This document shows positions 24,403 through 32,904 of a stretch of DNA of 64,000 bases, piece by piece; the first letter of the stretch is position 1; each line of letters starts with the position of its first letter. This stretch comes from Croceibacterium ferulae (lineage in GTDB: Bacteria; Pseudomonadota; Alphaproteobacteria; Sphingomonadales; Sphingomonadaceae): contig NZ_QZVQ01000010.1 of the NCBI RefSeq assembly GCF_003660445.1, positions 1 to 64,000 on the forward strand, in the 5' to 3' direction. Made by a program: the position numbers and the translations under genes. Under the pieces are notes generated by a model. The model did no database searches and had not been told where the DNA came from. It was given only the letters and a program-made list of their open reading frames with translations.

Positions 24403-25185
24403 GTGCAGAACCTGATGGCTGAGCGGGAGTATATCCCCGGCCTTGACCAGGCGCTGTCTGAGATCGGCACGGCACCGCTTGAGGCGTTCACCGATAAGCA
24501 GATGCGCGGCGATATTCTGGCATGGCGGGACGAGTGGGCGAATCAGCCCCGAACCGCAGACACCGCCGCCGGCATGATGGCGACCTTGCTAGGCTGGATC
24601 GTGAACCGCGGGCGCCTGCCGTTCAACCCGGCCGCCGGCATCGAGACGCTGCACCGGGTCAACAAGTCGGAGAAGATTTGGGAGCGCCAGCACATGCGGG
24701 CGATGACGAAGCTACCGCAGCACGTGCGCCGCGCGCTGATGATGGCGGGTCTGACGGGTCTGCGCCTGTCCGATCTGGTGGCGCTCGAATGGTCACAGGT
24801 CGGCCGGTCGGCGATCATCGTCACGACGCAGAAGCGCAAGGGCAGGGCCGTGATTCCCATCCTGCCCGAGACGCGCCGGCTGCTGCACAAGATCGGCGGC
24901 AAGGAGCTGCCCAAGACGGGCCCGGTGCTGACCAACAGCCGGGGCGATGCATGGACCACCAGCGGGCTCGGAGGGTCGGTTCGCAAACTGCAGCCCGACT
25001 GGTTCGACCGCACCATCCACGACCTGCGCGGCACCTTCGCGACTCGCCTGATCCTGGCCGGCCTGACCGATGATGAAACGGCGATGGTGATGGGCTGGGA
25101 GACGAAGCGGATCGCCGCGATCCGGGCCCGCTACGTCAACCAGGAGCGGGTGGTGATCCACCTGGCCGAGCGGCTGAGTGCGTGA
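24403..25185 (+). CDS. Tyrosine recombinase (phage integrase), N-terminally truncated
   Basis: 260 residues from a GTG at 24403. It covers the end of the core-binding domain and the full catalytic domain: LTGLRLSDLVALEWSQV (first Arg box), TQKRKGRAVIPILP, IHDLRGTFATRL (HxxR box) and a final YVNQERVV with the nucleophilic tyrosine. Conserved-looking sequence continues upstream in frame (GTIPDEAFAKGVQ) to about 24366, but no start is available and the frame closes at 24315. Family members are about 330-390 residues, so the arm-binding and part of the core-binding domain are gone. It lies next to the tRNA-Arg gene, as expected for the enzyme that inserted this element. It is probably inactive, or only partly active. 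Confidence 0.82.
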   Translation: MQNLMAEREYIPGLDQALSEIGTAPLEAFTDKQMRGDILAWRDEWANQPRTADTAAGMMATLLGWIVNRGRLPFNPAAGIETLHRVNKSEKIWERQHMRAMTKLPQHVRRALMMAGLTGLRLSDLVALEWSQVGRSAIIVTTQKRKGRAVIPILPETRRLLHKIGGKELPKTGPVLTNSRGDAWTTSGLGGSVRKLQPDWFDRTIHDLRGTFATRLILAGLTDDETAMVMGWETKRIAAIRARYVNQERVVIHLAERLSA

Positions 25186-25252
25186 TGGTTTACCGGATCG
25201 ATGTAAACCGCCCGGGATAGACCCGAGGCATCGCCGATAAGTGCCTGAAAAG

Positions 25253-25299
25253 TGGTGCGCCCAACAGGATTCGAACCTGTGGCCTTCAGATTAGGAATC
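25253..25299. repeat. Right 47-bp attachment repeat
   Basis: Identical to 13082-13128. It covers the CCA end, acceptor 3' strand, T arm, variable loop and part of the anticodon arm of the tRNA-Arg gene, so integration kept the tRNA intact. Confidence 0.93.
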
Positions 25300-25329
25300 T
25301 GACGCTCTATCCTGCTGAGCTATGGGCGC
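25253..25329 (-). tRNA. tRNA-Arg (anticodon CCT)
   Basis: 77 nt including an encoded CCA end. On the minus strand it starts GCGCCCA, with the D arm AGCTCAGCAGGATAGAGC, an anticodon stem TCAGA/TCTGA around the loop TTCCTAA (anticodon CCT, reading AGG), a T arm with GGTTCGAATCC, and the acceptor 3' strand TGGGCGC followed by A and CCA. The 3' 47 nt are duplicated at the far end of the prophage. This is the boundary between island and core chromosome. Confidence 0.96.
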
Positions 25330-25382
25330 GCCGGGAGCGCGTCTAGGACAGACCTACCGCTGTGGCAATGTGTCAGTCGCGG

Positions 25383-25985
25383 TCAGTCGGGCGGACGATA
25401 TCCGTGTGCCGCCAGGCATTCACGGACTCGGGCAAGGGCGCTGGCCGCAGGGTCAATCTCCTCCAGCAAGGTGAAGGTGCCGCCCAGCGCATAGCTGCAA
25501 TGACCATGAACCGTCGCGATCAGGGACCGCACGAAGCGCGGCATGTCCAGATCACCCCCGCTCGGGATCGCGGAGCGGACCTCCCGGTCGACGATCGCCG
25601 TCAGGGCGGTGCGGCTGTCGTGATCGACGGCATCGAACAACTCGGCAGACACGCGATGTTCGTAGATCGCTGACCAGGCATGCGTATGGTCCCGGGCGAA
25701 GGCGAAGTAGGCTTCCACCAGGGTGCGAATCCGGTCAGGCGGGCTAACGGCAAGCCGGCGCTCCAGGAACTCTGCCCAAAGCCGAAAGGTGTGCGAATTG
25801 AGGGTGACCAGCAGTCGGTCAAGCGAGCCGAATACATTGTAGATCGTGCCGACCGTGTAACCGGCGCGCTTGGCCACCTCTCGCCCGGAAAAGCGCGCCA
25901 GGCCCGTTTCCGCCAGCAGCCGGTGTCCTTCGGCAATGATCAGCCTGCGCAATTCGTCCCGCGTATGATCTGAGCGTCGACCCAT
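25383..25985 (-). CDS. TetR/AcrR family transcriptional regulator
   Basis: 200 residues. The N-terminal helix-turn-helix GREVAKRAGYTVGTIYNVFG (about 34-53) is typical TetR. The C-terminal ligand domain contains a VHGHCSYALGG segment, like the WHG group of TetR C-termini. It is divergent from the DUF2339 membrane-protein gene, with an imperfect palindrome in the gap at 26016-26035. The regulator therefore probably represses itself and that gene. The ligand cannot be predicted. Confidence 0.88.
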   Translation of the reverse strand: MGRRSDHTRDELRRLIIAEGHRLLAETGLARFSGREVAKRAGYTVGTIYNVFGSLDRLLVTLNSHTFRLWAEFLERRLAVSPPDRIRTLVEAYFAFARDHTHAWSAIYEHRVSAELFDAVDHDSRTALTAIVDREVRSAIPSGGDLDMPRFVRSLIATVHGHCSYALGGTFTLLEEIDPAASALARVRECLAAHGYRPPD

Positions 25986-26015
25986 GCGAATGCCTTAACC
26001 GAGTAACTGAACAAT

Positions 26016-26035
26016 GTCCAATTTAGCAATTGAAC
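26016..26035. promoter_or_regulatory. Candidate TetR operator
   Basis: GTCCAATT-TAGC-AATTGAAC, an 8-bp imperfect palindrome (one mismatch), lies in the AT-rich divergent gap between the TetR gene and the DUF2339 gene. Size and position suit a TetR dimer. This is inferred only. Confidence 0.45.
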
Positions 26036-26085
26036 ACTGATTATTTGTCGGGTAGGCCGTTGTGGATACCTGCTGGAGCAATGCC

Positions 26086-28611
26086 ATGTCGGAAATCCTG
26101 CTGATCCTGCTGCTGATCGCCCTGGCGTGGCAATGGCGGCGCGTGAGCGCGCTGGAGCGGCGGATGCGCGATCTGGAGGCAGGCGTTGCGCCGCCTGCGA
26201 CTCACCCGCGGCATCTCGCGCATGAAGCGCCGGCATTCGCGCAGGAGCTGCCTCCTGCCTCCGTCCGCGAGCCACTTCCGCCTCCGCAGGAAACGGCGGT
26301 GGCTATAGCGGCAGCAACCACTGCCAGGCCTGCTACCCGCTGGCGCCCGATCTTCGATTTCGAGGAACTGTTCGGCCGTCAGCTGCCCATCTGGGGAGGC
26401 GGCATTGCGCTGGCAGTCGCCGGTTTCTTCCTGGTGCGCTACTCGATCGAGAGCGGCATGCTGGGGCCCTGGTCGCGGGTCGCGCTCAGCTTCGGCGCCG
26501 GTGCGGCGTTGCTGGCGGCTGCGGAGCTGGCCCATCGCCTCTCGGCGCGGCTGGATGACGACCGTGTCCGGCAGGCCCTTGCCGGTGCCGGGCTCGCTAC
26601 CCTGTATGCCGGATTCTACCTGGGCGGCACGTTGTACCAGCTGTTTGCACCGGCATTGGCCTTTGCCGGGCTGGCCGGTGTCACCGCGCTGGCGATTGGC
26701 CTGTCGTGGCGCTTCGGCCTGCCCACCGCGGTGCTGGGCCTGGTAGGCGGGTTCGCCGCTCCGGCCCTGGCGGGGGCAACAGAGCCGAACCTGCCTTTGC
26801 TGGCGAGTTATCTGGCGCTGGTGACAGGCGGCCTGGTGGTGACCGGCGACCGGCAAGGCCGTCAGGGTCTCGGGTTGGCTGCACTGGCGGGCGGCCTGTT
26901 ATGGGGTGCGGCCTTGCTGGTCGATGGCGGCGCACTTGCCCGGAACGAGGCGGTGCTCTCGATCGGTCTTTACCTTGTCTTGCTGGGTGCCGTGCTGCCG
27001 CATTTTGCAGGTGAAGGGCGGCTGGGCCAGGTCGCGCGCATTGCCGCCGGCGCACTGGCGACGGTGCAGATCGCCCTGTTGGTTGACCGCAGCAACTACG
27101 GCCTCCTGGCTTGGGGCTGCTATTTGCTGCTGGGGGCCGCGCTGGCGGTGCTGGGTTGGCGCCATCAGCGCCTGAGAGAGGCGGGTGCGATGGCGGCGGG
27201 TGTCAGCGCCTGCCTGCTGGCGGCCTGGTCGCAACCGGAAGGCTGGACATTTGTCGGCATCGCGGCCGCAGCTGCGCTGATCTTCGGCGGGCCTCCGCTG
27301 GCGCAGGTATGGCGCGGGACGGCTGCCGCCGTGGATCGGTGGCAGCTGGCATTGTACCCGCTGGCAGTTGGCGCGGCGACCCTGGTGCAGTTCGACGTCG
27401 CTATGCTGGAGGCCCGGTCTGCAGGCGTGGCGCTGGCAGCCATCCTGCTGGCGCTGCTGCCACTTGCGGGCTGGTGGCGTGATCGCGACACGGCAGGCGG
27501 TGTGGCGGCGGCTTTGTTGGTGCAGGCCGCACTCGCTTTGCTGCTGCCGGATACGTGGCTCCCGCTGATCCTGGCTGCTGCGGCCGTTCCGCTGGCATGG
27601 CGCATAAGCCGGGCAGAGCCGATCGCCATCACCCTGCTGCTGCTGGCGGCAGTGTGGGCGGCGCAACCGCTGGTGTATCTGGCGGGTGCCGGGCTGGCCG
27701 CGTTGCATGCGGAACCCGTGCTGCTGAGCGACCTGCCGGACATGCGCCTGACCTGGCAGCAGCTTGCCCCGCTGGCGGTGGCCTGGGCCGCTGCACTGAT
27801 GCTGCAACCAAGCCTGTTCGGCCGGTTGCGGCGCGGGGCGTGGGTGATTGCAGCGACATTGCTGCTGGCGGTGGCGCACCTCACCTTCAAGCAGCTGTTC
27901 GCGCTGAACGATCCCCTGCGCTTCGCTGCGCTGGGCATGGCGGAACGCACCTTGTGGCAGGTTGTGCTGGCCGGGGCCGGCGTTGCGCTGGTCCTGCGGA
28001 CCCGGCTGGTTACTGCCGGTCGCGTGCTGGGCTGGCTGGCGCTGGCGCATTTCTCTCTATTCACGCTGCTGCTGCACAATCCGTTGTGGAGTGAGCAGGC
28101 GGTAGGCGCGATACCGGTGCTGAACCTGCTTCTGCCCGCTTATGCACTGGCAACCGTTCTGGTGCTTTGGCTGCGATCGGTTGGGAGGGCGCGGCGGGTG
28201 TCCGACGCGGCGGCCATGCTGTTGGTGGCTGTGGGCGCGCTGTCGCTGCTGCGGCAGTCGTTCAGCGGCACGATCCTGCTGCAGCCGCTGGGCGCGGGGG
28301 AGGACCTGCTGCGCTCCCTGCTGGCGATTGCCCTGGCACTGGCATTCCTGGGCTGGGGGGCGCGCACCGGCCAGCGCAGCTGGCGCGTGGGATCGCTGGT
28401 GCTGATGCTGGGGGCGGTGCTCAAGGTGTTCATCCTGGATGCGGCGGCGCTCGATGGGCTCGCGAGGATCGGCTCCTTCTTCGCGCTCGGCATCTGCCTG
28501 ATTGGTATCGGCTGGTTCTACTCCCGCCAGCTGCGCGGATCGCAGGCGGCAACGCAGCCCGATATTGCTCCCGCGACGCCTCGCGCTAAGGGGACGCGAA
28601 AGGAAGACTGA
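26086..28611 (+). CDS. DUF2339 polytopic membrane protein
   Basis: 841 residues from the ATG at 26086, with GGAG 9 nt upstream. A GTG at 26062 is less likely. A first hydrophobic helix and a short coiled coil (WQWRRVSALERRMRDLEAG) precede a proline-rich linker, then RWRPIFDFEELFGRQLPIWG and more than twenty closely packed alanine/leucine-rich membrane segments to the end. This is the DUF2339 architecture, of unknown function and presumably an envelope transporter or scaffold. The stop overlaps the start of the heme oxygenase gene (TGATG), so the two are co-translated. Confidence 0.85.
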   Translation: MSEILLILLLIALAWQWRRVSALERRMRDLEAGVAPPATHPRHLAHEAPAFAQELPPASVREPLPPPQETAVAIAAATTARPATRWRPIFDFEELFGRQLPIWGGGIALAVAGFFLVRYSIESGMLGPWSRVALSFGAGAALLAAAELAHRLSARLDDDRVRQALAGAGLATLYAGFYLGGTLYQLFAPALAFAGLAGVTALAIGLSWRFGLPTAVLGLVGGFAAPALAGATEPNLPLLASYLALVTGGLVVTGDRQGRQGLGLAALAGGLLWGAALLVDGGALARNEAVLSIGLYLVLLGAVLPHFAGEGRLGQVARIAAGALATVQIALLVDRSNYGLLAWGCYLLLGAALAVLGWRHQRLREAGAMAAGVSACLLAAWSQPEGWTFVGIAAAAALIFGGPPLAQVWRGTAAAVDRWQLALYPLAVGAATLVQFDVAMLEARSAGVALAAILLALLPLAGWWRDRDTAGGVAAALLVQAALALLLPDTWLPLILAAAAVPLAWRISRAEPIAITLLLLAAVWAAQPLVYLAGAGLAALHAEPVLLSDLPDMRLTWQQLAPLAVAWAAALMLQPSLFGRLRRGAWVIAATLLLAVAHLTFKQLFALNDPLRFAALGMAERTLWQVVLAGAGVALVLRTRLVTAGRVLGWLALAHFSLFTLLLHNPLWSEQAVGAIPVLNLLLPAYALATVLVLWLRSVGRARRVSDAAAMLLVAVGALSLLRQSFSGTILLQPLGAGEDLLRSLLAIALALAFLGWGARTGQRSWRVGSLVLMLGAVLKVFILDAAALDGLARIGSFFALGICLIGIGWFYSRQLRGSQAATQPDIAPATPRAKGTRKED

Positions 28612-29192
28612 TGGACGTTGTGGATACGAGCCGAGCCCGCCGCCTGCGTGCAGGAACCGGGGACATGCACGAGCGGCTCGACCGGCGCATCAATGCCGCC
28701 GCGGCGTTCGACAGTGTCGCAGCCTATGGCCGGTTCGTGCAGATGCAGTGGGTCTTCCATGCGGAGATCGCTCCACTTTACCGGGACGCCGATCTGCAGC
28801 GGGTTCTTCCGGGTCTGGCGGCGCGGCAGCGGCTCGCTCTGGTGGCGGAGGATCTGGCGGATCTGGACTTGGCCCCGGCCGTGGAGCCGGCAGCGCGCTT
28901 CACCGCCGGCCGCATCGACATCGCCGCGGCGCTCGGCTGGCTGTATGTTGCCGAGGGATCGAACATGGGCGCGGCGCTGCTGCGCAAGGCGGCGGCGCGG
29001 CTCGGCCTGTCGGACGGACATGGCGGGCGCCACCTAGCTCCGGCGGCGGAAGGGCCGGCAGCGCAATGGCGGATCTTCACCGCAGCGCTGGACGCGGCCG
29101 AACTGGACAGCGCGGGAGAGGAGCGGGCAGTGCAGGGTGCCCGGGCGGCATTCTCCCGTGTGGAGCGGTTGGCCGAACTACATATCGCCTGA
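28611..29192 (+). CDS. Bacteriophytochrome-type heme oxygenase
   Basis: 193 residues. The segment TGDMHERLDRRI has the probable heme-ligand histidine at residue 20, and the distal-helix motif LYVAEGSNMGAALL lies around 113-126, both typical of biliverdin-forming bacterial heme oxygenases. These cleave heme to biliverdin, Fe(II) and CO, giving chromophore for phytochromes or iron from heme. No phytochrome or heme-uptake gene is adjacent, so the role is open. It overlaps the upstream DUF2339 gene. Confidence 0.85.
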   Translation: MDVVDTSRARRLRAGTGDMHERLDRRINAAAAFDSVAAYGRFVQMQWVFHAEIAPLYRDADLQRVLPGLAARQRLALVAEDLADLDLAPAVEPAARFTAGRIDIAAALGWLYVAEGSNMGAALLRKAAARLGLSDGHGGRHLAPAAEGPAAQWRIFTAALDAAELDSAGEERAVQGARAAFSRVERLAELHIA

Positions 29193-29272
29193 GGCGAACC
29201 GCCGCGGCTATCTTGCAAATCCGGGCAAATCTGCTTGAAGCGGATATTGTCCGATTTGGAAACCAGACATTC

Positions 29273-29599
29273 ATGAGAACCGGCCCGCTGCCTCGCACGT
29301 CGCTCACCAATGGCCGCAAGGGTCAGGCACTGATAGTCATGGCATTGATCGTGCTGGCCGCGCTGGCGCTGGCCGGCCCCTACGGCGTGCTCGCCTGGGG
29401 CGAGAGCCAGGCGATCCTGAAGCAGCGGCAGGAACGGATCACCCGGCTGGAACAGGAGCGGACCGAACTCGCCAACCTGGTCGAGCGCCTGGACCCGGAA
29501 GCGGCGGATCCCGATCTGGTAACCGAACTGATCCGGCGCGACCTGAATGTCGCCCATCCTGACGAGTATGTGATGGAGGTAGAGCCCGCCGCGCCATAG
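29273..29599 (+). CDS. ftsB: FtsB/DivIC-type septum formation initiator
   Basis: 108 residues. A short cytoplasmic N-terminus, one membrane helix (LIVMALIVLAALALAGPYGVL, about 20-40), then a periplasmic coiled coil (QAILKQRQERITRLEQERTE), followed by DPDLVTELIRRDLNVAHPDE. This is the single-pass FtsB layout. FtsB bridges FtsL and FtsQ in the divisome. Its location before pdhA is common in sphingomonads. The ribosome binding site is weak (TTTGGA). Confidence 0.85.
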   Translation: MRTGPLPRTSLTNGRKGQALIVMALIVLAALALAGPYGVLAWGESQAILKQRQERITRLEQERTELANLVERLDPEAADPDLVTELIRRDLNVAHPDEYVMEVEPAAP

Positions 29600-29724
29600 G
29601 CCGGCCGGGAGGAGACCCGCCCAACATGCGCGAGGCGGGCGTTGCCAGCGCGGCAATCCTCTGATTATAGGCGCTGCACACGAAGCGGTCCGGCAAGGGC
29701 CACGATGATCAAGAGGAACGCGCC

Positions 29725-30822
29725 TTGGCCAGAGCCAGCAATCCCGGAATCAGCAAGAAGAGCGCTGCAGCCTTTGCGGAGCCGCAAGGTTCCGGCAGCG
29801 ACAACTTTTCCCTGCGCTCGCTGCAGGACACGCTCGAGAGTGATCGCCGCTACCAGGCGACCCAGGAAGAGCTGCTGCACCTGTACGAGCAGATGCTGCT
29901 CATCCGTCGCTTTGAGGAGCGCGCGGGCCAGCTGTACGGCCTCGGCCTGATCGGCGGTTTCTGCCACCTCTATATCGGGCAGGAAGCGGTCGCCGTTGGC
30001 CTGCAATCCGCGCTGGAGGAAGGCAAGGACTCCGTCATCACCGGCTATCGCGATCATGGCCACATGCTCGCCTACGGCATCGATCCCAAGGTGATCATGG
30101 CGGAGCTGACCGGGCGCCAGGCCGGCATCTCCAAGGGCAAGGGCGGCTCCATGCACATGTTCAGCACCGAACATGCGTTCTATGGCGGCCACGGCATCGT
30201 CGGCGCGCAGGTCTCGCTGGGTGGTGGCCTCGCCTTCGCCCACAAGTACCGCGAAGACGGCGGACTGTGCCTCGCCTATTTCGGTGATGGCGCATCGAAC
30301 CAGGGCCAGGTGTACGAGACGTTCAACATGGCGTCCTTGTGGCAGCTGCCGATCATCTTCGTGGTCGAGAACAACCAGTACGCCATGGGCACCAGCGTCA
30401 AGCGCTCCAGCGCCGAGACCGAGTTCTACCGCCGCGGCACCGCGTTCCGGATCCCCGGCATGAAGGTCAACGGCATGGACCTGCTGGAAGTGCGGCAGGC
30501 AGCCAAGGTTGCCATCGCGCATGTGCGCGGCGGCGGCGGGCCGGTGCTGATGGAACTGGAAACTTACCGCTATCGCGGTCACTCCATGTCCGACCCGGCC
30601 AAGTACCGCACGCGCGAGGAAGTGCAGGGTGTGCGCGAGAAGAGCGACCCGATCGAGGGCGCCAAGGCTGACCTGCTCAAGCTGGGCGTTACCGAGGAGC
30701 AGCTGAAGGACATCGACAAGCGCATCCGCGCCACCGTGTCCGAAGCGGCCGACTTCGCCGAGAAGAGCCCCGAGCCCGAGCCGACCGAACTTTACACCGA
30801 CGTGCTGGTGGAATCCTACTGA
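29725..30822 (+). CDS. pdhA: Pyruvate dehydrogenase E1 subunit alpha
   Basis: 365 residues from a TTG start with AAGAGGAA 7-13 nt upstream. No in-frame ATG fits better. The thiamine-diphosphate motif [15 protein letters not shown] ends in VVENN, and the phosphorylation-loop-like region [19 protein letters not shown] is typical of E1-alpha. With PdhB it decarboxylates pyruvate and acetylates the lipoyl group, linking glycolysis to the TCA cycle. The N-terminal about 40 residues form an A/S/K-rich extension. The stop overlaps the pdhB start (TGATG). Confidence 0.96.
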   Translation: MARASNPGISKKSAAAFAEPQGSGSDNFSLRSLQDTLESDRRYQATQEELLHLYEQMLLIRRFEERAGQLYGLGLIGGFCHLYIGQEAVAVGLQSALEEGKDSVITGYRDHGHMLAYGIDPKVIMAELTGRQAGISKGKGGSMHMFSTEHAFYGGHGIVGAQVSLGGGLAFAHKYREDGGLCLAYFGDGASNQGQVYETFNMASLWQLPIIFVVENNQYAMGTSVKRSSAETEFYRRGTAFRIPGMKVNGMDLLEVRQAAKVAIAHVRGGGGPVLMELETYRYRGHSMSDPAKYRTREEVQGVREKSDPIEGAKADLLKLGVTEEQLKDIDKRIRATVSEAADFAEKSPEPEPTELYTDVLVESY

Positions 30823-32231
30823 TGGCGATCGAACTGAAGATGCCCGCGCTTTCCCCGACCATGGAGGAAGGCACCCTGGCCCGCTGGCTGGTCAAGGAAG
30901 GCGACACCGTTTCCGCCGGCGATGTGCTGGCCGAGATCGAGACCGACAAGGCGACGATGGAATTCGAGTCCATCGATGAAGGCACCGTGGGCAAGATCCT
31001 GGTGCCCGAAGGCTCCGAAGGCGTGAAGGTCGGCACGGTCATCGCCGTGCTGGCGGGCGAGGGCGAGGATGCCTCCGCCGTGCAGGTGCCCGAAGCAGAT
31101 ACGAGCTCCGAGGAACAGTCCCCGGAGAAGGGCGGTTCCGTGACGGAGAAGGGCGAAAAGGCCAGCGCCAGCGCCAGCACCGCCGAGCTGATGGAGGCCA
31201 AGCCGACCCCGCGGAAGGCCGATCCCGAGATCCCCGCCGGCACGAACATGGTCAAGGTGACCCTGCGCGAAGCCTTGCGTGACGGCATGGCCGAAGAGAT
31301 GCGCCGCGACGAGCGCGTCTTCGTCATGGGCGAGGAAGTCGCCGAGTACCAGGGCGCCTACAAGGTGACCCAGGGACTGCTGGAAGAGTTCGGACCCAAG
31401 CGCGTGATCGACACGCCGATCACCGAATACGGTTTTGCCGGCATCGGCACCGGCGCGGCGATGGGTGGCCTGCGCCCCGTTATCGAGTTCATGACCTTCA
31501 ACTTCGCCATGCAGGCGATCGATCACATCGTGAACTCCGCGGCCAAGACCAACTACATGTCCGGCGGCCAGATGCGCTGCCCGGTCGTGTTCCGTGGTCC
31601 TAACGGCGCCGCCAGCCGCGTCGGCGCGCAGCACAGCCAGAACTATGGCCCGTGGTACGCCAGCGTCCCCGGCCTGATCGTGATCGCGCCGTATGACGCA
31701 CACGATGCGAAGGGCCTGCTGAAGGCCGCGATCCGCTGCGAGGATCCAGTGGTCTTCCTGGAGAACGAGCTGCTGTACGGCCGCACCTACGAGCTGGCGC
31801 AGCTGGACGATCATGTGCTGCCGATCGGCAAGGCGCGGATCGTGCGCGAGGGCAAGGACGTCACCATCGTGGCCTACTCGATCGCCGTCGGCCTGGCACT
31901 GGAAGCGGCGGAGCAGCTGGCGGGCGAAGGCATCGATGCTGAAGTCGTCGACCTGCGCACCCTGCGTCCGCTGGACACCGAGACCGTCCTGGAAAGCCTG
32001 AAGAAGACCAATCGCCTTGTCGTGGCCGAAGAAGGCTGGCCGACCTGCTCGATCGCCTCGGAAATCATTGCCGTGTGCATGGAGCAGGGCTTCGATCACC
32101 TGGATGCCCCCGTCATGCGTGTGTGCAACGAGGATGTGCCGCTGCCTTACGCCGCCAATCTCGAGAAGCTTGCGCTGATCGACACGCCGCGGATCGTGAG
32201 CGCGGTGAAGAAGGTCTGCTACAAGGGCTGA
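30822..32231 (+). CDS. pdhB: Pyruvate dehydrogenase E1 subunit beta with lipoyl domain
   Basis: 469 residues. An N-terminal biotinyl/lipoyl domain carries the modified lysine in [11 protein letters not shown] (Lys43), followed by an acidic/alanine-rich linker (about 85-140). The transketolase-like E1-beta domain (about 145-469) includes [20 protein letters not shown]. The fused lipoyl domain on E1-beta is a known alphaproteobacterial feature, and it lets E1 join E2 tightly. The gene is translationally coupled to pdhA. E2 and E3 genes are not in the window. Confidence 0.96.
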   Translation: MAIELKMPALSPTMEEGTLARWLVKEGDTVSAGDVLAEIETDKATMEFESIDEGTVGKILVPEGSEGVKVGTVIAVLAGEGEDASAVQVPEADTSSEEQSPEKGGSVTEKGEKASASASTAELMEAKPTPRKADPEIPAGTNMVKVTLREALRDGMAEEMRRDERVFVMGEEVAEYQGAYKVTQGLLEEFGPKRVIDTPITEYGFAGIGTGAAMGGLRPVIEFMTFNFAMQAIDHIVNSAAKTNYMSGGQMRCPVVFRGPNGAASRVGAQHSQNYGPWYASVPGLIVIAPYDAHDAKGLLKAAIRCEDPVVFLENELLYGRTYELAQLDDHVLPIGKARIVREGKDVTIVAYSIAVGLALEAAEQLAGEGIDAEVVDLRTLRPLDTETVLESLKKTNRLVVAEEGWPTCSIASEIIAVCMEQGFDHLDAPVMRVCNEDVPLPYAANLEKLALIDTPRIVSAVKKVCYKG

Positions 32232-32247
32232 GGCGGAGCTTCGTCCG

Positions 32248-32904
32248 ATGGCGGGCGACCGGTCCGAAGCACTCTGGGCCGACTTGCCCGAACTTTCGCA
32301 GCTGGCGGTGGCCTACGCCCCGCCGGCTGCGAAGCAGCAATGGGCCGCCTTGCTGGCGCTGGACGAGCGGCTCGCCACGATTCTCCGGAAGAAGCGCGAA
32401 CCCATGCTGGCGCAATTGCGCCTGGCCTGGTGGCGCGACCGGTTGAACGAGTCGCCGGCGCTATGGCCGGCCGGTGATGCCGTGCTCGACAGCCTGCGAG
32501 AGTGGCATGCGCCTGCCGCCTTGGCGGCATTGGTGGATGGTTGGGAGACGCTGGTGGCCGATCAGGTGGACGGGGCGGCGCTGGACGGGTTCGCGGCCGG
32601 TCGCGGCGCTGGCTTCGCGGCGCTGGCGGATGAGCTCGGCGACCCAAGCGAGCCTGCGCGCCACGCCGGTCGGGTCTGGGCGCTGGCTGATCTCGCCGCC
32701 AACATCTCCGATCCGCAGGAACGTGCAATGGCGCTGAGCCTGGCCCAGGAAAACGGCCGACCACCGGTACTGCCGCGCAGCATGCGCCCGCTGGCCGTGC
32801 TGGCCGGGCTCGGCTGGCGCGCCGTCCAGGCGGGCGGCGGCCCGCTGATGATCGGTCGCGGCGGGGCGCTGGCAGCGTTCCGCCTGGGTCTGCTTGGCCG
32901 ATGA
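32248..32904 (+). CDS. Squalene/phytoene-synthase-like protein
   Basis: 218 residues. The segment KKREPMLAQLRLAWWRDRLNE is the shared early helix of the squalene/phytoene synthase fold, and later helices (WALADLAANISDPQERAM) fit it too. It is shorter than true synthases (about 280-350 residues), and I do not see the paired aspartate-rich DxxxD motifs. It may therefore belong to the non-catalytic branch related to complex I assembly factor NDUFAF6. It follows pdhB by 16 bp and overlaps the EF-hand gene, so it is part of the same transcript. Confidence 0.72.
   Translation: MAGDRSEALWADLPELSQLAVAYAPPAAKQQWAALLALDERLATILRKKREPMLAQLRLAWWRDRLNESPALWPAGDAVLDSLREWHAPAALAALVDGWETLVADQVDGAALDGFAAGRGAGFAALADELGDPSEPARHAGRVWALADLAANISDPQERAMALSLAQENGRPPVLPRSMRPLAVLAGLGWRAVQAGGGPLMIGRGGALAAFRLGLLGR

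Larger units (their letters stand above)
13082..25299. mobile_element. Degenerate prophage integrated in tRNA-Arg(CCT)
   Basis: The element spans 12.2 kb between perfect 47-bp direct repeats, with a tyrosine integrase adjacent to the restored tRNA gene. Recognisable phage parts are a Mu-F/SPP1-gp7-type head protein, a DUF2213 protein, cement/tail-tube and tail-chaperone sequences, an Rz/Rz1 spanin pair, and a tail-fibre-like SGNH hydrolase. Terminase, portal, complete major capsid, tape measure, endolysin, repressor and replication genes are absent. Several surviving genes look like deletion products. I conclude that it cannot form particles on its own and, with its integrase truncated, is probably locked in place. 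Confidence 0.88.
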
